A stretch of DNA of 64,000 nt from Deinandra increscens subsp. villosa (lineage: Eukaryota > Streptophyta > Magnoliopsida > Asterales > Asteraceae). Below, in pieces: positions 1 through 9,659 of this stretch. The position numbers and the translations under genes are program-made. Location: contig JBCNJP010000003.1 of NCBI GenBank assembly GCA_039602395.1, positions 64,966,278 through 65,030,277 on the forward strand, in the 5' to 3' direction. The notes beneath the pieces are model-generated. The model searched no databases and had not been told where the DNA came from. It worked only from the letters and a program-made list of their open reading frames with translations. Positions within the stretch are counted from its first letter, which is position 1. Each line of letters begins with the position of its first letter.

Positions 1-560
1 TTTGATTACCTCCCGAAGGGGGTAATTTGTGAGTACCGTGACTTTATAAGCCTGAAAGTATCGGCGCAAGCGTCGGGCAGTGTGGATTAGAGCTAACGGT
101 AATTTTTTCATTTTTGTGTACTTGGTTTCGGGATCTTTCATTGCTCGGCTCACGAAGTAGACAAGGAGTTGCTGATCGGGTCTTTCTGTGCACAGGACTG
201 AGCTTATAGCGTCAGTGCCGACGGAGAGGTAAATGATAACCTCTTCGCCGGTTGCTGGTGCTGTGACCAGTGTGAGAGCCATGAGAGTCTGTTTCAGCTC
301 CAGGAATGCCTTGTCGGCCTCTTCGGTCCAGAAGAATTATTTCTTGTCGGTGGCTTGCTTTAGTGTTCGGAAGAAAGGAATTGATTTTTCTGCAGACTTG
401 GAGATGAATTGATGGAGGGCAGCTAGTCGACCGTTCAAGCATTGGAGTTCTTTCAAGCACTGTGGTGCTTTCATCTGCATGATGGCTCGGATTTTTTTTG
501 GATTGGCCATAATGTTTTGGTCTGTGACTATGTGCCCCAAGAATTTGCCTTGCTTCATTC
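1..560 (-). pseudogene. Element A (Ty3/gypsy, Tat-type): RT C-terminus and RNase H, downstream half of split pol
   Basis: Read on the minus strand, this encodes the end of a reverse transcriptase (motif GKFLGHIV, then NPKKIRAI and GRLAALHQFISKSAEKS, the RT thumb/connection of plant gypsy elements), followed by an RNase H-like stretch with TEEADKAFLELKQTL and SVGTDAISSVL. One in-frame TAA lies near 331, inside the connection (after TDKK), and the reading leaves the window at base 1. The other half of the same gene lies at 22823-24128, and element B sits between them. The RT codons on the two sides of B are in the same frame across a CATTC target duplication. The protein would copy element RNA into cDNA, but it cannot be made intact here. 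Family assignment is confident; activity is excluded. Confidence 0.88.
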
Positions 561-909
561 TGAAAACGCGTGAGCATCGAATCGTCTACTCGATCTAGCT
601 AATCGGACATCGAAACGTAATTAACCGATTGTTTCATTGATCACAACGAACAATTACAATCAGTCTAAACACTCAAAAATGACACAGAGATTACACACTG
701 GAAAACACACACTTAACAGATCTCACACGCTCAGAACTAACTATTACAAAGATCAAACACCTATTTATACCCAGCTGGCCGATCCCTGTCCGAACCTCAG
801 GTTCGGCCAGTCCGAACTTCAGGTTCGGACCAGGCTTGGCCAAGCAACATTTGGCTTGATCTTGTTCCTTGCTCGATACTTCACACGACGCACATATCAG
901 GTATCAACA
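561..909 (-). repeat. Element B 3' LTR
   Basis: 349 bp, TG...CA on both strands. It differs from the 5' copy at 9 positions counted by eye (about 2.6 %), eight of them transitions. It carries the palindromic CCGAACCTGAGGTTCGG segment and a reverse-strand TATAAATAG box. Confidence 0.93.
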
Positions 910-921
910 AACTCCCCCTCG
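910..921 (-). other. Element B polypurine tract
   Basis: On the minus strand a purine run (GAGGGGGAGTT) lies immediately before the 3' LTR. This is the standard position for plus-strand priming during reverse transcription. Confidence 0.8.
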
Positions 922-1648
922 TAGTGTGCAGTATTTTTTTTTCAACATCATCAACTTTGTATCTTTAATCAATCTTCGAACAAACTCTTCCTCAACTCAA
1001 TCATAGCATGATCTTGAATACTTGATGACATCTGATGTATCTCTGGTCTTTTATCAACAAACTTCAGAAGACTTGAAGTTGTGATCTCTTGCAATTTAGC
1101 ATCCTGCATCAAAATTTAAATAATCTTGGTGCAAAATGTCTCTTCGAGACTCCAAGATAAAATTTTGAAAATTTGATTTTGTATCACGTGCTAATCAGAC
1201 CGAAAATAAAATAGAAACAAAATCTTTTTGGCTTTTTGGAAGTTTATATCAAAAGAAACCTAAAATCTTTTTGAGTTTTAAAGTTTAGGCTAAAACACAC
1301 CGAAAATCTTTTTGTGCTTTTCTTAAAAAGAAATGAAATTGCAATATAGAATCAAACACTATTTTTGGTATGAGAAAGATCACTATACGGGATCATATTG
1401 GTCATAATGCACTGAACTACACTTCAGTTTCAATTAATTGAAACACATAAGTCATGCTGATTGCCGGTATAATTTGTCCATATTAAACTCAAGCAGAATC
1501 GTAATCATAACATAACATCTGGATATGTTAAGAAATTGATTAGATTTGCTTTGACCAGTGTACCCCACACTATCAGACATACTCAGATATTTTCTGTTTG
1601 ACTTTCTTTTCCTTTTGTGTGATAGCACTTGTGATTTTTCACAATGCA
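922..1648 (-). other. Element B 3' non-coding region, distal part
   Basis: AT-rich, with no convincing ORF. Parts of 1130-1480 are recognisably similar to 51330-51620 in element J (for example the shared stretch around AAATCTTTTTGGCTTTT), so this is inherited family sequence and not random filler. It continues at 14462 beyond D. Confidence 0.7.
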
Positions 1649-1653
1649 TAGTA

Positions 1654-2327
1654 TGTAAGGAATATCACTCTTGGAAGATTTCCGGCTGAATGCCAATTTT
1701 GTTATGTTCCGGCTGAAGTTGAAGTTGAAGCGGAATTCTCATTTCAAGCGGAACTGGCAGTTCAAGCGGAAAGTAGCAGTTTTATCCTTTAGCGAATATT
1801 CCGGGTGAAGTCGACTATCCACCAGATAATGAGTTCAACCGGACTTTTCCTGAGATGTCTTTTCAGCAAGTCCACTCCTGCAAAAGCTTCTCGTATGCTT
1901 CTATATCTGATTCAAGTCGCTCTCCCAAAGTAGTATGTTGTTTCCAACACGCAAGATATTCCAAATGTCGATGTTTATTCTTTTGGTAGTTTGTATTTGA
2001 CTTTATGTTTTACGGTCTAGATTAGATCGCATGAGATCAATGGATGTCATTGATCTCATCAGCACTATATATAGCTTAGTTAGCTCATAGTTTACACAAG
2101 CATCTGTTCTTGAACAACTTGTAATAGTGTAGCTTTGAGTTAATGCAAATAGTGCCGAGTATTTGTTACTTCGTTGTTACTATCTTTCTGCAAATCAAGC
2201 ATTTACATTATACACAAGAACTAAATATCGCTTAAGTAAAGTGAAATATAACTTTAATTCAGCAGGGTTATATTTGCAAGTAAAGGGCTTTTGTTTTAGT
2301 TTAACTCTAACTAATAACGATCCTACA
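1654..2327 (+). repeat. Element D 5' LTR
   Basis: 674 bp, from TGTAAGG to CCTACA. There are 27 differences from the 3' LTR counted by eye (4.0 %; about 17 transitions and 10 transversions). It holds three copies of a (T/G)AAGCGGAA-type motif at 1723-1774 and a TATA box. Confidence 0.95.
2064..2074 (+). promoter_or_regulatory. TATA box of element D LTR
   Basis: CTATATATAG lies about 260 bp before the LTR end, a usual U3/R placement. The 3' LTR has the same box near 14193. Confidence 0.6.
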
Positions 2328-2329
2328 AG

Positions 2330-2341
2330 TGGTATCAGAGC
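2330..2341 (+). other. Element D primer binding site (tRNA-iMet type)
   Basis: TGGTATCAGAGC begins 2 bases after the LTR. This is the sequence complementary to the 3' end of initiator Met tRNA used by most plant copia elements. Confidence 0.9.
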
Positions 2342-2440
2342 TTTGACTCTCACTTTGAAGACTTTCAGTGCTTCAAAGTTGATACTTTACTTGCTTACTT
2401 TACAAGCCTTGCTGTTTCTTCTTTCAAAAGGTTTTTTAAA

Positions 2441-5401
2441 ATGAGTGATTTTAGTCTAAGTTGTCCAAATGGTTCTTCCAACAAACCGCCAATGTTCACT
2501 CCAGATGACTTTGGTACCTGGAAACTCAGGATGGAAGGTTTTGTTAGGATTCTGGACCGCCGTATTTGGAAATCTTTTACTGAAGGACCTTACTCACCCA
2601 TGGTTTCATCTGCTGATGATGTAGAAGTCAAAATACCTAAACCACTAGACAAATATGTTGAATCTGACTATACTGCTCTCGAATTTGACCATAAGGCATA
2701 TTGGACTCTACAGGCTTAAGATTTGCCTTAAGTGAAATGTAAAGGATATAAAACTGCATTTGACCTGTGGAATGCCTTAAGTGAAATGTATGAAGGAACC
2801 AGTGAAGTAAAAGAAAACAAGAAATATGTCTTAAAATAGAAGTATGAAAACTTTACTTTCAAATCTGGTGAAACAATGACAAACCAGTACTTAAGATTTG
2901 TTTCCTTACTTGATGAACTTCAAAAGGTAGACGTAAAACTAGACCAGGTAGATGTAAACAGAAAGTTCCTACGTTCCCTGCCTTCTCTGTGGACAGTTTA
3001 CACAGTGAGCATCAGGGAATGCAAGAACTTGAAAAAGATGAGACTCAGTGAACTTCATGGCATACTCAGTGCCTATGAAATGGATCTAGATCTTAAACAA
3101 AACTCATCTTCTGAGTCAACTCAGTTGTTTTCATCTGCACTAGTAACTACCGATTTTAACAATCAAAGGTCTTCAAACTCATCATCATACCAGTCACCTA
3201 TTGTCAGTTTCCCTGAGACACCAAGGTGTCAAGAAAGTTTTTTAAACACATTTGAAAACTCTCACAATGCTCACGTAGCAACTGACTCTTACCAAGGCTT
3301 CATTCCTGAAGATCTTGAATGTATAGGTGCTGATGATTTGGAGGAAGTGGACATAATGACTCAACTTGCTATGGTGTCTATCAGAGCTCAAAGGTTTTAC
3401 AAAAGAACTGGTAGAACTTACAAGGGAGCAAAAGGTGCTCATATAGGCCTTGACAAGAGCAAAGTGAAGTGCTATAACTGTCACTAACTTGGTCACTTCG
3501 CAAGGGAGTGCTCTCAACCATGAAGAGAAGGACAGAACCAGAGTCATGTCCAAGTGAAAAATCATGGAGGAAGCAACTCTAACAACAACAACTCTGGTAA
3601 CAACTCAGGTCCTCACCCCACCCCACCAAAGCCAACCGGAAGTCAAAACCATCAGAATGTGGTTGCTGCTGTTGCCAATCAAACCTCATGTGTTGAATGG
3701 GAATATTTTGTTGCTGAGTATGAGCCTATCAACCATGCTTTGATGGCCAAACAAGACTCCATCTCAGATCAGGTAAACTCTATCCCTGAGAAAGTTTTAG
3801 AAAACCTATGCACCCCTGCTTGCATAGAACAAGTGGCAAAGTACCGGAATCACAACACTGACTTGATTGATGAAGTTTCAAAACTAAATGAGTTAAAATA
3901 ATGTTTTAAGAAAACTGAATCATCATACATTTCAAAGATTGAAAATTTAACCAAAGAGTATGAACAGTTAAAACAAACCAACTAAGTGCTTGAAACACAG
4001 CTTGATGACTTGCTGTCAAAGCTTGAGAAATCAAGAAATTAAACCAAAGACGCTAAGGCTGAGGTTGATGTTCTTGAGATCAAGCTAAAAGATGCTTTGT
4101 TTACTTGTGACAAATTTCAAGCAGTAAATAGAAAGGCTGGGAAGCTGTGGATGGGAGGGATGTATGGTAAAGCAGGTGTTGGGTATAACAATGTTGAACC
4201 ACCAATTGAATACTCACCTGTAGTCAAACCAATTGAAGCTTTAAAATCAGAATGTAAAGTCAGTCTCACAGTTGATGACATCTCATCACAGTCAAGCCCT
4301 GAAAACACTGTTGAGACTAAGAAAACTGAAGTCACTGTTGCAAGCACCGCATCAGCTGACCAATCAAACATTTTGAAACCATCAATTGTTGTTCCTCCAC
4401 CAACTATTTATGAACCCAAGGATTCAAAAGTTGGAGGGAAACAACCTGAGAAACCAAAGGGAAGTCAAACTCAAAGGTTTGGTCAACTCACTTTCAATCA
4501 AGTAACCAAGCATGAGTCTCCCAGAATATTTGAAACAAAAATGGTTGAATGCATGTGCTGTGGTGAACAAGGTCACCTAGCTGCTGTATGTCAGTTTAAT
4601 CCAATGAGTAAAGTTAAACCATTTTTGAAACCAAAACCTGTTTTGCAACCAAAAGCGAATTTTCAAAAGAAACTCACAGGAAAAATTTCACCTTTGAAGA
4701 GCCACACAATGAAGCATTTTGGATCTGAATCCAACGGGATTTTAATTGGTAATGATAAAAATGGAAGTTTCTCTGTTTTAAGGCAAAATCATTTTCCGGC
4801 TGAAGTTCAAGCGGAACACTTTTCCGCTCGAACTCAAGTTCAACCGGAAAACAAAATTCAACCCAGATTAGCTACTGCTCCAAAGCACAGACCACATGTA
4901 CACTTTGTTAATCGGTTTGAGCATTTTGAAGCTCAAGGAAGAAGAAATCCCCTCAGAGGAAAGACCACCTCTAGAGAAAACTTCTCAAGAAGCAAAAAGT
5001 CCAACCCACCTGAAATTGTATTTGCTACTAGTTCAAGTGGAAGTTACTGTGTTCCACCTCAGGGGGAGAGTTCAAATCAAAACAAATACTTTCCTCAAAG
5101 ATTTTCCAAATCCCCTGAAAGAACTAAGTTAGTTAATCAAGGCAATGAAAAATCTAAGAAAATAACCAACAAGCAAAGAAAATTTAAGGAATACAGGGAA
5201 AGAAAAATTGCTGAAAGGAAAAGCACCAAAAGTGAAGGATTCAGTCAAACAAGTACTCAATATGAGAACTTCAGTTTTGACAATGATGATCTGCTTAATG
5301 AAGCTCCAGTTTTAAATACTTTAGTACTCAAGGAGTATAAGTATAATGATGCTTATGGCAGACCCAAGACAACTCAGGCTTGGGTCCCCTGTAGAAATTA
5401 A
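2441..5401 (+). pseudogene. gag: Element D gag (Sirevirus nucleocapsid polyprotein), broken
   Basis: A single reading frame runs from the ATG at 2441 to the stop at 5399. It is broken by in-frame stops, including 2717, 2729, 2837, 3485 and 3899 and others between 3902 and 4096. The N-terminal part is the UBN2-like copia gag domain (DDFGTWKLRMEGF, FDHKAYWTLQA, SLLDELQKVDV). A first CCHC zinc knuckle at 3470-3511 has a stop codon inside it (CYNCH, stop, LGHFAREC). A second knuckle, CMCCGEQGHLAAVC at 4550-4591, is intact. The C-terminal half is long, basic and low complexity, and ends in the Sirevirus-like GRPKTTQAWVPCRN just before pol. It would coat genomic RNA and build virus-like particles. 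The segment at 4797-4860 carries the element's microrepeat in frame (AEVQAE, VQPE). The longest open stretch is 4097-5401. Confidence 0.9.
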
Positions 5402-5415
5402 TCAAATTCTGATGT

Positions 5416-7173
5416 GTGCAGGTGCAAAATAAAGACCAAAATAGCCTATGGGTAGTTGACAGTTTATGCACTTGCCATATGACAGGGAATAAGCAAATTC
5501 TAGAAAATACAAAAAGAATCAATGGAGGACCAGTTGCCTTTGGAAGCACAAAAGGCCATATCACAGCACAAGGTAATGTGACAAATGGACTAGTAAAATT
5601 TGACAGAGTCAATTTTGTTGATACATTGAATTTTAACTTGCTTAGTGTCTCACAAATGTGTGACAAGAATTTGAATTTAATTTTTAATGAGAAAGAGGCT
5701 ATAGTTCTCAAACCTGGTGTCAAAATTCCTGATGAACTAATTATGCTTAAGGCACCCAGGAGAGATGGACTATACATTTTGGATATGTCAGTTGCTACAC
5801 CCTCATGTGGCACTGCCTGCTTCATATCCAAAGCCTCAGTTGATGAGTCTGATCTGTGGCATAGGAGGTTAGGTCATGTGAAGTACAAGAACATGAACAG
5901 AATTATAAATCTTGGCTTGCTTAAGGGTCTTTCTTACAAGCATTTTGCATGTTCTGAAAACTGTGTGCCATGTCTCAAGGGCAAGCAACACAGAACCTCT
6001 TTTAAGCCAAAAGTTAAGTCTTCTATTTCAAAACCTCTAGAGCTGTTGCACATGGATCTCTTTGGTCCAACTAGAGTAATGAGTTTGGGGAAAAGGTCAT
6101 ACTGTTTTGTAATAATTGATGATTTTTCTAGATACACTTGGGTTTTCTTTCTTAAAACAAAAGATGAAACTACTGAATTGTTGAAAACACTTGTGATAAA
6201 TTTTGAAAATCAATCCAATCTCAAAGTCAAAACAATTAGGTGTGACAATGGCACAGAGTTCAAAAATCATGTTTTGAATACATTTTGTGAGGAAAAGGGA
6301 ATTGTGAGATAATTCAGTGCTCCTAGAACTCCACAGCAAAACGGTGTTGCTGAAAGGAGAAATAGGACATTGATTGAAGCTACTAGATCTATGTTAGCAG
6401 ACTCCAAGCTCCCTGTGATATTTTGGGTAGAAGCAGTGAACACTGCCTGTTATGTCCAAAACAGGATTTTAATTGTCAAGGGCAAGAACAAGACACCTTA
6501 TGAGCTTTGGAGAAAAAGAAAGCCAAACATTTACTTCTTTAAGCCATTTGGTTGTCCTGTTACAATATTAATAACCAATGAGTTATTGCCCAAATTTGCA
6601 AAAAAGGCAGATGAGGGATATTTTGTTGGATACTCAGGTGTGTCGAAAGCATATAGAGTATACAACAAGAGAACCAAAATTGTTGAGGAAACTATAAATG
6701 TATCTTTTAATGAAAAATCTACCAACAATTTTGAATCTCAACCCACTTGGTTATTTGATATTGACTCACAAACCACTGCTTTCAACATAACTGTTGATAA
6801 GCCCGTGAGCTCTCTAGTGCAGGAACATAACTTATATAGGTCAGCTGATGAACATTGGAAGAGCAACACTGCTAGAAGTGAAAAGCAAAACTTCTTCTCT
6901 TCAGTGAGCATCAAACCTATCTTGCCAGGCAATGAAAAGAAACAGACTGAAATAATTCAAATTGAAGAAGAAATAGTTCCGGTCGAAGTTCAAGCGGATA
7001 TTTCTCCGGCTCAAGTTCAACCGGAAAACTTAATTTCAGAAATTATTGAGAACAATGATTCCGGGTCAACTGAACCTGAAAATTCAAATGATGAATTCAG
7101 TTTTGAGCATCTGACCCACATTTCAGAGGATAGCTCTCATAATACTGTTGAATGTTCAGATTCTGTATCATAA
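5416..7173 (+). pseudogene. pol: Element D pol, part 1: protease, GAG-pre-integrase and integrase
   Basis: Frame changes by +1 relative to gag. The protease motif reads VVDSLCTCHMTGN, where the usual catalytic D-S-G has become D-S-L at residue 17. This is followed by the GAG-pre-integrase zinc site (H149, H154, C183, C186) and the integrase core with D214 (HMDLFGP), D277 (RCDNGTEF) and E313 (GVAERRNR). The D277-E313 spacing is 35, so the DD35E triad is present, but a TAA at 6310 lies between the last two residues. The integrase C-terminal segment PFGCPV and YFVGYS follows. A microrepeat-encoded stretch (VEVQAD, AQVQPEN) at 6979-7030 lies between integrase and RT. Integrase would insert cDNA in the nucleus. 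The product is truncated here. Confidence 0.92.
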
Positions 7174-7248
7174 ATTGGTGATATTGAGCTTGATCATAGA
7201 CTTCCTCAGCTCAATATACCCTCAAATGGAAGAAGCCATGAGTTCCCG

Positions 7249-8080
7249 ATGTTTCTTGACAGAAGAATCAACAGAGATCATCCAGTGAGGAATATTATTG
7301 GAGAAGTGTCAGCACTTGTGTTGACAAGAAGTAGATCTGCTAATGCAAACATTTGTTTGCATGCTGCATTTTTGTCTCAAGAAGTACCCAAGAAGGAAAC
7401 AGATGCCTTGGAAGACAACAGTTGGGTAGAGGCAATGCAGGAAGAGTTATTTCAAATTAACAAGCAGAAAGTTTGGGAATTGGTAGATTTGCCTGATGGA
7501 GCAAAACCAATTGGCACAAAGTGGGTATTCAGGAACAAGAAAGATGACAGGGGAATTGTTATTAAAAACAACGCAATACTGGTAGTGCAAGGCTATGTGC
7601 AGGAAGAAGGCATTGATTATGATGAAGTGTTTGCACTTGTGGCTAGATTGGAAGCAATCAGAATCCTTTTAGCCTATGAAAGACTTTCAAGCATTTCAGA
7701 TGGATGTCAAAAGTGCTTTCCTGTATGGCCTACTGGAACAAGAAGTATATGTCAACCAACCTCCTGGTTTTGAGGATCCTCACCATCCTAACAATGTGTG
7801 CAAGCTAATCAAAGCTCTGTATGGTCTCAAACAAGCACCTAGAACCTGGTATGAAACTCTTTCTAACTATCTTTTAGAGAATGGCTACAGGAGAGGGGCA
7901 ATTGACAAAACACTTTTTGTCAAAACTGTTGGTAAGGATATGTTGATGGTACAGATTTATGTAGATGATATTATTTTTGGTTCATCTATTACTATTTTGT
8001 GCAAGGAGTTTGAAACTTTGATGCAGTTCAAGTTTGAAATGAGCTCTATGGGAGAACTAACATTCTTTTTAGGACTATAA
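7249..8080 (+). pseudogene. pol: Element D pol, part 2: reverse transcriptase (RVT_2), frameshifted
   Basis: The RT opens with the copia signature around NSWVEAMQEEL, VWELVDLPDGAKPIGTKWVF and QGYVQEEGIDYDEVFALVARLEAIR. Near 7680 the frame shifts by +1 and continues with FQMDVKSAFLYGLLEQEVYVNQPPGF, VCKLIKALYGLKQAPRTWY and the catalytic IYVDDIIFGS (YVDD at 7958-7969). The catalytic Asp of motif A (QMDVKSAF) and the YVDD pair are all present. Only the frameshift and the stop at 8078 (where FFLGL is normally continuous with RNase H) prevent a single product. It would synthesise cDNA inside the particle. Confidence 0.93.
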
Positions 8081-8902
8081 GTGAAGCAAACTGCAGATGG
8101 AATCTTTCTGAACCAATCAAAGTACATTCAAGACATGTTGAAGAGATTTGATATGCAAGCATGCTCAAGTGCAAAAACTCCTATATCCACTTCCCACAAG
8201 TTAACAAGTGACTTAAGTGCCAAGCCAGTGGATGTGCATATGTACAGGGCAATGATAGGCTCACTGATGTATCTCACTGCTACTAGACCTGACATCATGT
8301 TCAGTGTTTGCTTATGTGCTAGATATCAGTCCTCACCAAAGGAGTCACATATGCTAGCTGTTAAGAGAATCTTCAAGTATCTGAAGGGCCAACCAAAACT
8401 GGTTTTGTGGTATCCTAAGAACTCTGACTTCTCTTTCAGAGCATTCACAGACAGTGACTATGGAGGATGTGACATAGACAAGAAATCAACATCAGGTGGA
8501 TGTCAATTTTTGGGTGAAAGGCTTGTCTCTTGGCAATGCAAGAAACAAACTTGTGTTTCCACTTCAACTGCAGAGGCTGAGTATATTGCCGCTTCAAGTT
8601 GTTGCAGTTAAGTTCTTTGGATCCAAAATCAAATGCTTGACTATGGGATCAAATTCATGGAAACTCCTATTCTTGCAGACAACAACAGTGCCATCTCCAT
8701 CATCAACAATCCAGTAAAGCACTCAAAAACCAAACACATTGACATAAGGTATCACTTTATTAGAGATTGTGCAGAAAAGAATCTGATTAAATTATTCAAA
8801 GTTCATACTGATCATCAATTGGCAGATCTGTTTATAAAAGCTTTTGATGAGGCAAGATTTTACTATCTCATCACAGCCATTGGGATGATGAATTTTGACT
8901 AA
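8081..8902 (+). pseudogene. pol: Element D pol, part 3: RNase H domain
   Basis: Same frame as the second RT part. It holds the linker NQSKYIQDMLKRFDMQ, YRAMIGSLMYLTATRPDIMFSVC and the RNase H core: FTDSDYGGCDIDKKSTSGGC, STAEAEYIAASS and, after an in-frame TAA at 8609, ILADNNSAISIINNP and KTKHIDIRYHFIRD. The acidic residues expected for metal binding (D in TDSDYGG, E in AEAEY, D in LADNNSA) are present. It would degrade RNA in RNA:DNA hybrids. The end at 8902 (MMNFD) is the natural pol C-terminus. Confidence 0.92.
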
Positions 8903-9659
8903 AAACTTTTCATAATTTTCAAATAAAAAGGAGGCATGTGCTTAAAAGCCCGTCTCTTGATACAAAAAGAAAAACAAAAAGAAAATTTCTTGTGATAATT
9001 AGACATCATCTCAGTTCATAGTCAGTAACCTCTGTTACACTATGGAAAATTATCACAAATTTTCAAAATTCATGTGTTTTGTTGTTTAGTTTCAAGTTCC
9101 GGTTCAACCTGTGAGAAAAACAAACTTTGAAACTCACCGGGTGAACTTCAACTGGAAAAATACTTTGTAAATTACGTGGAAAATGTTTTTGAAAACAATT
9201 CTTCCAAGCGGAAAAATCACCCGCTTGAAGTTCAAACGAAAGAATTTTAGTTTTTAAAATAAAGGAGAAAATGGGTTCCACTTGAACTTCTGGGTCAACA
9301 AAGTCAAAGTCTCATTTAATTACCTGGAAGGCACAACTTTCTAAGCGGATACACATTTATTTACCCATTAAGTTTTTAACTGTTTAATATCCGAGGTTTC
9401 AGTAAATTTACTTTTGGATAAAAAAATGCTTTACCAAGTTGTACCGTATAACCCATAAAGCACCTGTCCCATCAGTTACTGAACCGTCTGTTTAAAACCT
9501 CTCTCCTCCACGTCATCACCGAAAAGGGTAAAGCCCTAATTTACCGTCACTTTCCCCATTTCTCTCAACCCCACTCAGAAATTACTCCCAAATTTCTCTC
9601 AAACTCTCTCCATTCAACCTCCGAATAACCGTCAATCTTTCTCAAATCCTGTATCAACA
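8903..9659 (+). other. Element D spacer between pol and third ORF
   Basis: No ORF of note. It contains scattered microrepeat variants (TTCCGGTTCAACC, TTCCAAGCGGAAA, TTGAAGTTCAAACG) between 9095 and 9250, the same motif seen in the LTRs and ORFs. Confidence 0.7.

Noticed and set aside
212..577. Minus-strand ORF of 121 residues
   Set aside because: Out-of-frame shadow of the gypsy RT/RNase H, which reads correctly in another minus frame.
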